A stretch of 49,422 nt of DNA from Alphaproteobacteria bacterium HGW-Alphaproteobacteria-11. GTDB taxonomy: Bacteria > Pseudomonadota > Alphaproteobacteria > Parvibaculales > Parvibaculaceae. The stretch is taken from positions 1 through 49,422 of the forward strand of contig PHEO01000002.1 in NCBI GenBank assembly GCA_002841195.1, in the 5' to 3' direction. The notes below the pieces were generated by a model that was not told the origin of the DNA, did not search any database, and saw nothing but the letters and a program-made list of their open reading frames with translations. The position numbers and the translations under genes are program-made. This document shows positions 8,804 to 18,800 of the stretch, in pieces (the stretch's first letter is position 1; every line of letters begins with the position of its first letter).

Positions 8804-9508
8804 ATGCTCGAACTTTGGGCGGCGGCGGCATTTTTTCTCGGAATACATCTCGTGATTGCGGGCACCGGCATACGCGGCCGGATTGTCGGCGTCATCGGCG
8901 AGAAGCCTTATCTGGGGCTTTTCTCGCTGGCTTCGCTTTGCGGCATTGTCTGGCTCGCCATGTCCTACAACGTGGCTGTTTCCGGCCCCAACCCGCTTCA
9001 CTGGGCGCCACCGCTCTGGGCGCTGCATCTGTCGCCGCTCGTCATGTTGCTCGCCACGCTGTTCGCGGTCATCGGCGTCACGACGCCCAATCCGACCGCG
9101 GCCGGCGCCGAAGGGTTGGCGGCCGACCCGGAGACGGTCAAGGGCATGCTGCGGATCACGCGGCATCCCTTTCTGTGGGGCGCAACGATCTGGGCGTCCT
9201 GGCATGTGCTGATCAATGGCGACCAGGCGTCGATCATTTTCTTCGGCACCTTCGCGGTGCTGGCCCTACTCGGCACTTTCTCGATCGACGACAAGCGCGA
9301 GAAGAAACTGGGCGAAGGCTGGCGCGATTTCGCGTCGAAGACCTCCAACCCGCCTTTCCTGGCGATTATCGCCGGGCGCAACACACTGAAGCTCGGCGAA
9401 CTTGGCTGGTGGCGAATCCTCGCCGCGCTGATCGTCTTCGGAGCCTTGTTTTACGGGCATTTGTGGGCTTTCAGCGTTTCGCCGGTGCCGGGCTGGTATC
9501 CGTACTGA
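8804..9508 (+). CDS. NnrU-family integral membrane protein
   Basis: The 234-residue protein has about six hydrophobic segments. The NnrU-family pattern is visible: HLVIAGTGIRGRIVGVIGEKPYLGLFSLASL, then RITRHPFLWGATIWASWHVLINGD. NnrU-like proteins are known from nitric-oxide-reduction gene clusters and resemble isoprenylcysteine methyltransferase-type membrane proteins, but their reaction is unclear. No nitrite or nitric oxide reductase genes are present here, so the link to denitrification is unsupported in this genome. Only 6 bp separate its stop from that of alkB on the opposite strand. Confidence 0.88.
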   Translation: MLELWAAAAFFLGIHLVIAGTGIRGRIVGVIGEKPYLGLFSLASLCGIVWLAMSYNVAVSGPNPLHWAPPLWALHLSPLVMLLATLFAVIGVTTPNPTAAGAEGLAADPETVKGMLRITRHPFLWGATIWASWHVLINGDQASIIFFGTFAVLALLGTFSIDDKREKKLGEGWRDFASKTSNPPFLAIIAGRNTLKLGELGWWRILAALIVFGALFYGHLWAFSVSPVPGWYPY

Positions 9509-9514
9509 CGAAAC

Positions 9515-10141
9515 TCACACCGGTTTCGTCACGCGCCTCAATGTCAGGTTGATCCTGCCGCCGCCGGGGATGAGTTGCGAGGAGCCGGAAATCACACGGT
9601 CGACGCCGTGAAAGCGCAGGCGTGATGCGCCGCCCATCACCAGCACGTCGCCGGAGGAGAGTCTGAAGCTTTTCGATTTGTCGCCGCGGGCGAATCCGCC
9701 GACGCGAAAAACGCAGGTGTCGCCCAGCGAGAGCGAGACGACAGGCGCATCGAGCGCCGCTTCGTCCTCGTCGCGGTGGAGGCCCATGCGCGCCTTCGGC
9801 TCCTCGTAGAGATTGACCAGGCAGCATTCGGGCGGCGCCGGATAGGCGGCCACTTCGTCCCAAAGCGCCAGTAGGGCCTCGGGAATGGCCGGCCAGGGGG
9901 CGTTGTTAACTTCGTCGCGCGCCGCATAGCCATAGCCCTGCGGTTGCGAGACCCAGCCGAGCGCGCCGAAATTGGTCTGGCGGATCGACCACGGCTTGCC
10001 GGTGCGCGGCATCTTCGGGCGATAGGGCGGGGCGCGCTCGAAGGCCTTTGCCAGCTCGACGACAAGCGCCTTTTGCGCCGCCGCGTCCAGATGGAGCGGA
10101 TAGAGCGTCAGGCCTTCAAATTCGGTTTCGACCGCTGTCAT
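9515..10141 (-). CDS. alkB: AlkB-family DNA/RNA oxidative demethylase
   Basis: The 208-residue 2-oxoglutarate/Fe(II) dioxygenase carries the HxD iron ligands in MGLHRDEDE, the distal His in LRFHGVDRVI, and the AlkB-specific RxNxTxR motif as RINLTLR. A substrate-lid region (PWSIRQTNFGALGWVSQPQGYGY) is also recognisable. AlkB repairs 1-methyladenine and 3-methylcytosine by oxidative demethylation. It stands alone, divergent from the Sel1 lipoprotein gene and convergent with the NnrU-like gene. No Ada box or ada gene is visible nearby. Confidence 0.95.
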   Translation of the reverse strand: MTAVETEFEGLTLYPLHLDAAAQKALVVELAKAFERAPPYRPKMPRTGKPWSIRQTNFGALGWVSQPQGYGYAARDEVNNAPWPAIPEALLALWDEVAAYPAPPECCLVNLYEEPKARMGLHRDEDEAALDAPVVSLSLGDTCVFRVGGFARGDKSKSFRLSSGDVLVMGGASRLRFHGVDRVISGSSQLIPGGGRINLTLRRVTKPV

Positions 10142-10254
10142 GACACAAGTCTAGCGGCAAAAATCCGGCCTCGACTTTTGGCATTATGAGTGTCATATTG
10201 TTGCCCGACCGGACGGCGGGCCGCCCGGCACCAATCGGAGCGGAGGGGTGCGCA

Positions 10255-10797
10255 ATGATCAGGACGATCGGGATTTTGCTGACGGCGGCGATGCTTTCGG
10301 GCTGCGCGGCGGTTGCCATGCAGGGCGCGACGCGGGCAAGCGACAATGCCCGCATTCTCGCGAACGAGGATGCGGCGGAAGCCGGCGACGTCGAAGCGCA
10401 GATGAAGATGGGCGACAGCCATTGCTGCACCATTGCGGGCTCCGCCGGCGTTCTCAACAACCAGAAGGCGACTGAGTGGTATTGCAAGGCCGCGAAGGCC
10501 GGCGATCCACGCGCCAAATACGAACTCGGACGCATCTATTCGGGCGATCTCGTGCGCGGCATGAATGCGCCCGCCAAGGCCGCCGCCATGCTGACGACGC
10601 AGCGCGAGAACAAGCCGCTGGCGCTGATGTGGTTCAACCTCGCGGCGGCAGCCGGATATGACGGCGCGGCGAAGAAGGCAGGGCAGCTTGGCGAGGAAAT
10701 GACCGGGCCCGAGCGGTTGCAGGCGAACCTGCGGCAACAGGACTGGCAGAACCAGGCCTGCGAATGGAACGCGGTCTATCCGGACAACCAGCTCTAG
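10255..10797 (+). CDS. Sel1-repeat lipoprotein of unknown function
   Basis: The ATG at 10255 follows a GGAGGGG ribosome-binding site and gives 180 residues. The N-terminus (MIRTIGILLTAAMLSGCAAV) is a lipoprotein signal with lipobox LSGC. Sel1-type helical repeats are suggested by AEAGDVEAQMKMGD, TEWYCKAAKAGDPRAKYELGRIYSGD and ALMWFNLAAAAGYDGA. Such repeats normally serve as protein-interaction scaffolds in the envelope. Four Cys beyond the lipidated one (CC near residue 60) could form disulfides. The partner is unknown. A strong intrinsic terminator follows. Confidence 0.88.
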   Translation: MIRTIGILLTAAMLSGCAAVAMQGATRASDNARILANEDAAEAGDVEAQMKMGDSHCCTIAGSAGVLNNQKATEWYCKAAKAGDPRAKYELGRIYSGDLVRGMNAPAKAAAMLTTQRENKPLALMWFNLAAAAGYDGAAKKAGQLGEEMTGPERLQANLRQQDWQNQACEWNAVYPDNQL

Positions 10798-10820
10798 GGT
10801 TCCGAACAGATCGCGTGCTG

Positions 10821-10854
10821 ACGGACGGCGGGTGGGGTACGCGCCGTCCGTTTT
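10821..10854 (+). terminator. intrinsic terminator after the Sel1 lipoprotein gene
   Basis: A perfect 10-bp stem, ACGGACGGCG / CGCCGTCCGT (10821-10830 and 10842-10851), closes an 11-nt loop and is followed by a short T run. It lies 24 bp after the stop codon. It would insulate the downstream dnaK promoter from read-through. Confidence 0.8.
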
Positions 10855-10961
10855 GCGTTTGAATACCGCACGGCCCCATGCGGGTTCCAAAAGAGAATGC
10901 ACTGCAGCGTTCCCTGAGTCCCAAAAGCCTCGCTTGCTGTGGCCATATTGCCGCATCAACG

Positions 10962-10990
10962 CTTGCGGGGCGTGAAACCCAAACCTATAT
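10962..10990 (+). promoter_or_regulatory. RpoH (sigma-32) heat-shock promoter of dnaK
   Basis: CTTG (10962-10965) is followed after exactly 18 nt by CCTATAT (10984-10990). This fits the alphaproteobacterial heat-shock promoter consensus CTTG-N17/18-CYTATNT at every specified base. It lies about 200 bp upstream of the dnaK ATG. No CIRCE element accompanies it, so dnaKJ here looks RpoH-controlled and not HrcA-controlled. The match was made by eye. Confidence 0.7.
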
Positions 10991-11189
10991 ACAGCGCAAC
11001 CGTTTCAACCCCCGGACCCCGGGGGCTTTGAGGGCCCGCCCTTGGGGAGCCCTCGTGCCCGCCGGGACGGACAACCCCTTTTCAGGGGGCCGGTTTCGAC
11101 CGGAAGCGCCCGCACGGGCGCATCCGGAAGACCCAAGCGGGCGCCAGATGAGGCCCGCCCGGCCCGCCGCAACGTGAGGACTACAGACA
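10991..11189 (+). promoter_or_regulatory. structured 5' leader of dnaK
   Basis: About 195 nt lie between the predicted RpoH promoter and the dnaK ATG. Consecutive GC-rich hairpins are visible: CCCCCGG-acc-CCGGGGG (11009-11025), AGGGC/GCCCT (11031-11053), CCCC/GGGG (11075-11088), CCGGT-ttcg-ACCGG (11090-11103) and GCGCCC-gcac-GGGCGC (11106-11121). The last ~50 nt before the start are less structured and carry a GTGAGGA ribosome-binding site. No ORF is credible here. Function is unproven. Confidence 0.5.
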
Positions 11190-13115
<1,926 letters not shown>

Positions 13116-13119
13116 TCCG

Positions 13120-13183
13120 GGGCCTCGAAATGACGCCCTTTTTTCTCACACAAGATGCCGCACGGGCGCGCGCAAGCGCGCCC
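13120..13183 (+). promoter_or_regulatory. dnaK-dnaJ intercistronic structures
   Basis: A weak terminator-like element, GGGC/GCCC (13120-13138), is followed by six T residues (13139-13144). Downstream is a very stable hairpin GGGCGCGC-gcaa-GCGCGCCC (13164-13183), with an 8-bp GC stem closed by a GNRA-type GCAA tetraloop and no T tract behind it. The pair could lower dnaJ expression relative to dnaK or protect a processed dnaK 3' end. This is inference from structure only. Confidence 0.5.
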
Positions 13184-13216
13184 GCGACGGCTGCCCTGCG
13201 GTTACGGTGATCCCCG

Positions 13217-14374
13217 ATGTCGAAACGCGATTTCTACGACGTTCTGGGAGTTGGCCGCGATGCGAGCGCGGACGAGTTGAAGAAAGCCTATCGCAATCTC
13301 GCCAAGAAGCTTCATCCCGACCAGAACCAGGGCGACAAGGAAGCCGAGAAGCGTTTCAAGGAGCTCAACGAGGCCTATGACGCGCTGAAGGACGAGCAGA
13401 GCCGCGCGGCTTACGACCAGTTCGGTCATGCGGCTTTCGACGGCGGGATGGGCGGCATGGGGGCGGGCGCCCGCGGCGGCGCGCGCGGCTTTGCCGGCGG
13501 CGCGTCGATGTCGGACATTTTCGACGATCTCTTCGGCGAGTTCATGGGCGGGCGGCGCGGTCCGCGCGGCGGCGGTGACGGGCGCATGCGCGGTCACGAT
13601 CTGCGTTACAACATGGAGATCGATTTCGAGGAAGCCTTCGAGGGCAAGAAGGCGCAAGTGCGCGTGCCCTCATCGGTCGCCTGCGAGACCTGCAACGGGT
13701 CGGGCGCCGCACCTGGATCGAGCCCCGTCACCTGCACGACATGCCAGGGCCACGGCAAAGTGCGCGCGAGCCAGGGCTTCTTCACCATCGAACGCACCTG
13801 CCCGACCTGTCACGGGCGCGGCCAGACCATCGACAAGCCCTGCACCGCCTGTCACGGACAGGGCCGCGTCGAGAAGGAACGCACGCTGTCGGTCAACATT
13901 CCGGCCGGCGTCGAGGACGGCACACGCATCCGCCTTGCCGGCGAAGGCGAGGCCGGGATGCGCGGCGGGCCGGCGGGCGATCTCTACATCTTCCTTTCGG
14001 TCAAGCCGCACCGGCTTTTCGAGCGCGACGGCGCCGACATTTTCTGCCGCGTCCCGATTTCGATGGTCACCGCCTCGCTTGGCGGCGAGATCGAGGTGCC
14101 GACGCTGGGCGGCAAGAAGGTGAAAGTGAAGGTGCCGGAAGGCGCGCAGACCGGCCGCCAGTTCCGCCTCAAGGGCAAGGGGATGCCGGTCGTCAATTCG
14201 CGCGAGACGGGCGATCTTTATATCCAGATCACGGTCGAGACGCCGGTCAACCTCAACAAGAAACAGAAAGACCTGCTGAAAGAATTCGAAACCGCATCGA
14301 GCGACAGCAACAACCCGGAAAGCTCCGGTTTCTTCGCCAAGGTCAAGGAGTTCTGGGACGGGTTTCAGAACTGA
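13217..14374 (+). CDS. dnaJ: co-chaperone DnaJ (Hsp40, type I)
   Basis: The 385-residue protein has an N-terminal J-domain ([22 protein letters not shown]) with the HPD motif in [12 protein letters not shown] Gly-rich region ([13 protein letters not shown]) follows. Four zinc-binding CxxCxGxG repeats ([32 protein letters not shown]) precede the C-terminal substrate-binding domains. DnaJ delivers clients to DnaK and stimulates its ATPase. It forms the dnaK-dnaJ heat-shock operon and is followed by an intrinsic terminator. Confidence 0.99.
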   Translation: MSKRDFYDVLGVGRDASADELKKAYRNLAKKLHPDQNQGDKEAEKRFKELNEAYDALKDEQSRAAYDQFGHAAFDGGMGGMGAGARGGARGFAGGASMSDIFDDLFGEFMGGRRGPRGGGDGRMRGHDLRYNMEIDFEEAFEGKKAQVRVPSSVACETCNGSGAAPGSSPVTCTTCQGHGKVRASQGFFTIERTCPTCHGRGQTIDKPCTACHGQGRVEKERTLSVNIPAGVEDGTRIRLAGEGEAGMRGGPAGDLYIFLSVKPHRLFERDGADIFCRVPISMVTASLGGEIEVPTLGGKKVKVKVPEGAQTGRQFRLKGKGMPVVNSRETGDLYIQITVETPVNLNKKQKDLLKEFETASSDSNNPESSGFFAKVKEFWDGFQN

Positions 14375-14396
14375 GGCTTTGCGCTATCCTCGAAAG

Positions 14397-14426
14397 GCCC
14401 CGCCGACATCCCGGCGGGGGCTTTTT
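14397..14426 (+). terminator. intrinsic terminator of the dnaK-dnaJ operon
   Basis: CCCCGCCG (14398-14405) pairs with CGGCGGGG (14412-14419) around a 6-nt loop and is followed by GC and five T residues (14422-14426). It starts about 20 bp after the dnaJ stop. Confidence 0.85.
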
Positions 14427-14443
14427 CGTGGGGCCTTCCCGGG

Positions 14444-14782
14444 ATGCAGAATCATCTCCTGCCGGTGGCGCTGCTCGTCGCCTCCAACGTCTTCATGACC
14501 TTTGCCTGGTACTGGCATCTGAAGTTCAGGACCATGCCGATCCTGACGGTCATCCTGATCAGCTGGGGGATTGCGCTTGCCGAATACATGCTGGCGGTGC
14601 CGGCCAACCGGATCGGCTATGCGGTCTATACGGCAGCGCAGCTCAAGACGATCCAGGAAGTCATCACGCTGACGGTTTTCGTCGGATTTTCGGCCTTCTA
14701 TCTCGGGCAGGGGCCGACCTGGAACACCGTCATCGGCTTTTCGCTGATCGCGCTCGGGGCTTATTTCGTCTTCCGGGGGTGA
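14444..14782 (+). CDS. DUF486 / DMT-family small membrane protein
   Basis: The 112-residue protein has four predicted transmembrane helices. The DUF486 pattern is recognisable in SNVFMTFAWYWHLKF, SWGIALAEYMLAVPANRIGY and AQLKTIQEVITLTVFVGFSAFYL. DUF486 proteins are small relatives of the drug/metabolite transporter superfamily with no assigned substrate. The gene starts only 17 bp after the dnaJ terminator and lacks a strong ribosome-binding site. It is followed by dapB. Confidence 0.88.
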   Translation: MQNHLLPVALLVASNVFMTFAWYWHLKFRTMPILTVILISWGIALAEYMLAVPANRIGYAVYTAAQLKTIQEVITLTVFVGFSAFYLGQGPTWNTVIGFSLIALGAYFVFRG

Positions 14783-14825
14783 TTGCGGGCTGCTATAGAG
14801 CCCCGAACGCTTTGGGATGATCGAC

Positions 14826-15653
14826 ATGGCGGCAGACATCAAGATCGCGGTGACGGGGGCGGGCGGCCGGATGGGCCGAACGCTGATCCGGCTCATCGAC
14901 GAGACGGCGGGGCTCGCGCTTGCCGGCGGCATCGAGGCCGAAGGCTCGGCCCATCTCGGCGCCGATCTCGGCACGCTGGCCGGCCTCGCGCCGCTCGGCC
15001 TTGCCGCGACGGCGGATGCGCTTTCCGTCATCAAGGATGCCGATGCGCTGGTCGATTTTTCGGTGCCGGCGGCGAGCGTCGAATTCGCGGCGCTGACGGC
15101 GCAGGCGCGGATCGTCCATGTGATCGGCACGACCGGCTTCAGCGAAGCCGACGAGGAGCGGATCGCGGCGGCGGCACGGCATGCGACCATCGTCAAGGCC
15201 GGCAATATGAGCCTCGGCGTGAATCTGCTGGCGGCGCTGGTGCGGCAGGCGGCACGCGCGCTCGATGCGTCGTGGGACATCGAAATCGTCGAGATGCACC
15301 ATCGCCACAAGGTCGACGCGCCGTCGGGCACGGCGCTGCTGCTCGGGCAGGCGGCGGCCGAGGGGCGCAATATCGAACTTCGGGACAATTCCGAGCGCGG
15401 GCGCGACGGGCAGACCGGCGCGCGCAAGGAAGGCGCGATCGGCTTTGCCTCGCTTCGCGGCGGCTCCGTCGTCGGCGACCATCAGGTGATCCTTGCCGGC
15501 GAACACGAGCGGATCGTGCTCGGCCACATTGCCGAAGATCGCGGCATCTTCGCGCGCGGCGCGCTGAAGGCGGCGGTCTGGGGGCAGGGCACCAATGGTC
15601 AAGGGAGAGGGCCCGGGCTTTTCAGCATGGCCGACGTGCTCGGCATCGGATAA
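14826..15653 (+). CDS. dapB: 4-hydroxy-tetrahydrodipicolinate reductase
   Basis: The 275-residue enzyme has the N-terminal NAD(P)-binding motif [13 protein letters not shown]. The catalytic signature [20 protein letters not shown] provides the His and Lys general acid/base residues. DapB carries out the second dedicated step of diaminopimelate/lysine synthesis. An alternative ATG lies 9 bp upstream at 14817; 14826 is preferred because it gives the usual short N-terminus. dapB next to dnaKJ and gpmA is a familiar alphaproteobacterial arrangement. Confidence 0.96.
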   Translation: MAADIKIAVTGAGGRMGRTLIRLIDETAGLALAGGIEAEGSAHLGADLGTLAGLAPLGLAATADALSVIKDADALVDFSVPAASVEFAALTAQARIVHVIGTTGFSEADEERIAAAARHATIVKAGNMSLGVNLLAALVRQAARALDASWDIEIVEMHHRHKVDAPSGTALLLGQAAAEGRNIELRDNSERGRDGQTGARKEGAIGFASLRGGSVVGDHQVILAGEHERIVLGHIAEDRGIFARGALKAAVWGQGTNGQGRGPGLFSMADVLGIG

Positions 15654-15683
15654 TCCGTCTTCAGATAAATACGGGAGCGCGAC

Positions 15684-16316
15684 TTGTCGAACCTGCTTGT
15701 GCTTGTCCGCCACGGACAAAGCGAATGGAACAAGAAGAACCTCTTCACCGGCTGGCGCGATCCGGGCCTGACCGAACAGGGGATTGCCGAGGCGCGCGAG
15801 GCGGGCCAGGCGATGAAGGCGCGCGGGCTCGTCTTCGATGTCGCTTTCACCTCGGTGCTGTCGCGGGCGCAGGAAACAAACCGCTTCATGCTGGAGGAAC
15901 TCGGGCAGGCGAATGTCGAGATCGTCGAGGATCAGGCACTCAACGAGCGCGACTATGGCGATCTGTCGGGCCTCAACAAGGACGACGCGCGCGAGAAATG
16001 GGGCGAGGAGCAGGTACATATCTGGCGGCGCTCCTATGACGTGCCGCCGCCGGGCGGCGAAAGCCTGAAAATGACCGCCGAGCGCGTGCTGCCCTACTAC
16101 GAAAAGGTCATCCGCCCGCGCGTGCTGAAGGGCGAGCGGGTGCTGGTCGCCGCGCATGGCAACTCACTTCGCGCGCTGGTGATGCTGCTCGACAAGCTGA
16201 CGCAGGAACAGGTGCTGGCGCTCAACATCGCGACCGGCGCGCCGATCGTTTATGAGCTGGACGACAAGGGCGAAGTGCTGAAGAAGGAAATGCTGATCGA
16301 GCGCGAGGCGCACTAG
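15684..16316 (+). CDS. gpmA: 2,3-bisphosphoglycerate-dependent phosphoglycerate mutase
   Basis: The 210-residue glycolytic enzyme uses a TTG start (15684) behind a GGGAG ribosome-binding site, giving [16 protein letters not shown] with the catalytic His in RHG. Other family segments are [42 protein letters not shown] and the second catalytic His in [10 protein letters not shown]. It interconverts 3- and 2-phosphoglycerate through a phosphohistidine. It is shorter than the ~250-residue E. coli enzyme, as is usual in alphaproteobacteria. It converges with the DUF2244 gene across a large palindrome. Confidence 0.96.
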   Translation: MSNLLVLVRHGQSEWNKKNLFTGWRDPGLTEQGIAEAREAGQAMKARGLVFDVAFTSVLSRAQETNRFMLEELGQANVEIVEDQALNERDYGDLSGLNKDDAREKWGEEQVHIWRRSYDVPPPGGESLKMTAERVLPYYEKVIRPRVLKGERVLVAAHGNSLRALVMLLDKLTQEQVLALNIATGAPIVYELDDKGEVLKKEMLIEREAH

Positions 16317-16396
16317 AGTCGTTGTTTTGTCGCGTTTCCGGACGGTGAACCGCCTCCTTTGAATTGTAAGGAGGCACTTCACCTGGAAACACTCTA
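16314..16396. repeat. long imperfect palindrome between convergent gpmA and DUF2244 genes (REP-like unit)
   Basis: The 83-bp intergenic sequence folds on itself. GCCTCCTT (16352-16359) pairs with AAGGAGGC (16368-16375), flanked by GGTGAA/TTCACC, GTTTCC/GGAAAC and AGAGT/ACTCT. The left arm holds an extra ~14 nt containing TTGTTTTGTCGC. The GTTTCC...GCGACAAAACAA combination resembles dispersed palindromic intergenic repeats that I recall from Rhizobiales genomes. Only one copy is seen in this window. It could act as a bidirectional terminator for the two convergent genes. Confidence 0.6.
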
Positions 16397-16915
16397 GACC
16401 GGACGCGCGGTTCTTTGCGCGGCAAGGGCCGCCTCGAGCGCGCGGGCGAAATCTCGCCGTTCGGGTGCCGACAGGAAAGACGCGACCTCGAGCGTCCGGC
16501 CGTGGCTCAGCAGATGAAGATGGGTCGACTTGTCGGGATTTTCCTTCAGCGCGAGGCGCACCCAGTAGGGCTGGAAGCTGAAGGCGCGGGCGCGGCCTTT
16601 GGCATCGACGCGGCGGACGCGCAATTCCCCGTCCGACAATTGCACCGTTTCATGGGCGCGCGCCGCGCGGTAGTTGGCGCGGAAGGCCCACCAGACCAGC
16701 AGCACCTCCAGGCCGCAAAAGCCGAGCACCGGCCAGGCGCCTTTCGCCATGAAGAACGCGCCGGCGGTGAAATTGACCGCCGCGACGATGCCGATGACGA
16801 TGAAGAAGCCCTTGCGCGACAGTGAGCGGTGCGGCGTAAGCAGCGCGTTGAAATAGAGCGGCGGCGCGAGCGGCGCGGCGGGAGCGTCGGCGGGTCGGGC
16901 GATGGCGGCGGTCAT
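16394..16915 (-). CDS. DUF2244 membrane protein
   Basis: The 173-residue protein has two adjacent transmembrane helices (about residues 37-85: GFFIVIGIVAAVNFTAGAFF and WPVLGFCGLEVLLVWWAF). Next comes a cytoplasmic domain with the DUF2244 pattern FRANYRAARAHETVQLSDGELRVRR and FQPYWVRLALKE. No function is assigned to the family. The N-terminus is Ala/Pro-rich. It is convergent with gpmA and divergent from nth. Confidence 0.9.
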   Translation of the reverse strand: MTAAIARPADAPAAPLAPPLYFNALLTPHRSLSRKGFFIVIGIVAAVNFTAGAFFMAKGAWPVLGFCGLEVLLVWWAFRANYRAARAHETVQLSDGELRVRRVDAKGRARAFSFQPYWVRLALKENPDKSTHLHLLSHGRTLEVASFLSAPERRDFARALEAALAAQRTARPV

Positions 16916-16997
16916 GGGCCGACGTTAGATCGCCGCGGCGTCGCCTGCAATGCGGCCTTGCGGCGCGGGCGCGTTATGGCCAAAGTCACGGGCAATC

Positions 16998-17642
16998 ATG
17001 CCGATGAAGAAGCCTGAAATCGAAGAGTTTTTCCGCCGCCTTTCGGCCGCCCTGCCGGCGCCGGAAACGGAACTCAAATATATCAATACCTATACACTGC
17101 TTGTGGCCGTGGTGCTGTCGGCGCAGGCGACCGATGTCGGCGTCAACAAGGCGACCGAGAAGCTTTTCAAGATCGCCGACACGCCGCAAAAAATGCTGAA
17201 GATCGGCGAGGCGGGGCTGACGCAGCACATCAAGACCATCGGGCTCTACCGCAACAAGGCCAAAAACGTCATCGCGCTGTCGCGGCTGCTGATCGAGCGG
17301 CATGGCAGCGTGGTGCCGCGCGACCGCGAAGCGCTGCAGGCGCTGCCCGGCGTCGGCCGCAAGACCGCCAATGTGGTGCTCAACGTTGCTTTCGGCGAAC
17401 CGACCATTGCGGTCGACACGCATATCTTCCGCGTCTCGAACCGGACCGGCCTTGCGCCCGGCAAGGATGTGCTGGCGGTCGAGCTGAAGCTCGAAAAGGC
17501 CGTGCCGGCGAAATACCGCTTGCATGCGCATCACTGGCTGATCCTGCATGGGCGCTATGTCTGCAAGGCGCGCAAGCCCGATTGCCCGGCCTGCGCCGTT
17601 GCCGATCTCTGCCAGTTCAAGGCGAAGACGACCGCCGCCTGA
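16998..17642 (+). CDS. nth: endonuclease III (base-excision DNA glycosylase/AP lyase)
   Basis: The 214-residue enzyme has a helix-hairpin-helix with catalytic Lys (LPGVGRKTANVVLN), catalytic Asp in VDTHIFRVSNR, and a C-terminal 4Fe-4S loop CKARKPDCPACAVADLC (C-x6-C-x2-C-x5-C). It removes oxidised pyrimidines and cleaves the abasic site. The ATG at 16998 is chosen over the longer 16950 frame because the family starts close to KPEIEEFFRRL; 17004 is also possible. It converges with the lipoprotein gene, leaving 3 bp between stops. Confidence 0.97.
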   Translation: MPMKKPEIEEFFRRLSAALPAPETELKYINTYTLLVAVVLSAQATDVGVNKATEKLFKIADTPQKMLKIGEAGLTQHIKTIGLYRNKAKNVIALSRLLIERHGSVVPRDREALQALPGVGRKTANVVLNVAFGEPTIAVDTHIFRVSNRTGLAPGKDVLAVELKLEKAVPAKYRLHAHHWLILHGRYVCKARKPDCPACAVADLCQFKAKTTAA

Positions 17643-17645
17643 CCT

Positions 17646-18023
17646 TCACGACATCGGCGTGTTGCGCCGGGCCATCACCGCCGCGAGACAAGCCGATTTG
17701 TCGGCCGCGCCGCCTTCGAGCCTGCGGGCATCGACATGCCGCGCGCCGAGCGCGCCGGACGGCGTCTTGTAGAAATAGACGAAGAGACTGCAATCGCCGC
17801 CGGCATATTGCCAGACCTCGGCCTCAGGTTCGCTGCGGCGGAAATCCGGCGCGCCGAGGCGCGCGGAAATAGCCGACGGCGCCGCGCCGACAAGGCTTGC
17901 CGGCGTCAACCCGCCCGGCGGAAGCGCCGCCATGGCGCCGCCGCGCGCATCGATGCCGGTGCGGGGCGCCGTTTCGCAGGCGGCAAGCAGCAGAGGCAGC
18001 AGCACGATCAGAACGCGCTTCAT
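17646..18023 (-). CDS. small OmlA/SmpA-like lipoprotein, uncharacterised
   Basis: The 125-residue protein starts MKRVLIVLLPLLLAACETAP, a lipoprotein signal with lipobox LAAC. The mature part has LVGAAPSAISARLGAPDFRR and VWQYAGGDCSLFVYFY, a pattern reminiscent of the SmpA/OmlA (BamE-like) fold in which LGxP is followed by WxY and a Cys. The resemblance is tentative. The start overlaps the stop of the upstream EI24 gene in an ATGA, so the two are coupled. The function is unknown. Confidence 0.82.
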   Translation of the reverse strand: MKRVLIVLLPLLLAACETAPRTGIDARGGAMAALPPGGLTPASLVGAAPSAISARLGAPDFRRSEPEAEVWQYAGGDCSLFVYFYKTPSGALGARHVDARRLEGGAADKSACLAAVMARRNTPMS

Positions 18024-18691
18024 GCAAAGCCCTCCGGGTTGGCGATTTTCTTGTAGGTGTGGACCATCAGGATGGTGCCGAAGAGCGGCGCGAAAAGATT
18101 GAGCACGGGCACGGTCGCAAAGAAGGCGACAATGACGCCGGCGGCGAACACGCGGCCGCGATGCTGGCGGCGAAATGCCGTCGCGGCGGCGGGGTCCATG
18201 TGCCGCAGCGCCACCAGCTCGAAATATTCGCGGCCGAGCAGGTAGCCATTGACGATCCAGAAGAGAAAGATATTGACGACCGGGATCAGATAGAACGGAA
18301 GCACCAGCAGGTTGACCGCGATCAGCACGGCGGTGAAACGCAGCGCAATGACAAGCGACTGCCAGAAGGACTGGTCGCTGCCCGGCGGATCGGACGGATA
18401 GGCGGTCTCTTCGGTGCGCGCGGCGACGTTTTCGAGGAAGAGGCCGGCGACCAGCGACACCGCCGGATGCACCAGCGGGATCAGCACGATGACGGCGAGG
18501 AAGCGCGCGGCGATGGAAACGACGGTGTCGATCCAGCCGATGCCGAATTCGGGCAGCGCGGCAAGCGACCATTGCAGCCCGGCGCCCAACAGCGCCAGCA
18601 CCAGCAACGTCAACCCCAGCGACAGCCACATGACGCGGCGGTAGGGGGCGGAAAAGGTTTCCCGCAAGGCACGCGCGGCATCGGACAGCAT
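18020..18691 (-). CDS. EI24 / CysZ-like integral membrane protein
   Basis: The 223-residue protein has about four hydrophobic helices and the EI24-domain pattern: FWQSLVIALRFTAVLIAVNLLVLPFYLIPVVNIFLFWIVNGYLLGREYFELVALRH. The E. coli relative CysZ is a sulfate permease, but no sulfur-assimilation gene is near, so transport of sulfate is only a possibility. It is followed without a gap by the small lipoprotein gene. Confidence 0.87.
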   Translation of the reverse strand: MLSDAARALRETFSAPYRRVMWLSLGLTLLVLALLGAGLQWSLAALPEFGIGWIDTVVSIAARFLAVIVLIPLVHPAVSLVAGLFLENVAARTEETAYPSDPPGSDQSFWQSLVIALRFTAVLIAVNLLVLPFYLIPVVNIFLFWIVNGYLLGREYFELVALRHMDPAAATAFRRQHRGRVFAAGVIVAFFATVPVLNLFAPLFGTILMVHTYKKIANPEGFA

Positions 18692-18800
18692 TCCCGTAAA
18701 TCCTCATGCATCGCCGATCGGCGCAAACTTTGTCGGTCGGCATTCGACAGAATGCCCGGACGCGCCGAATGGGTCGAGACGCAATATCGCAACCGGGCCA

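Noticed and set aside
8804-9508. NnrU-like gene as part of a denitrification cluster
   Set aside because: No nir, nor or nnrR gene and no FNR-type box is present nearby.
14793-16157. 454-codon minus-strand ORF
   Set aside because: It is antisense to dapB and gpmA, both with catalytic motifs intact.
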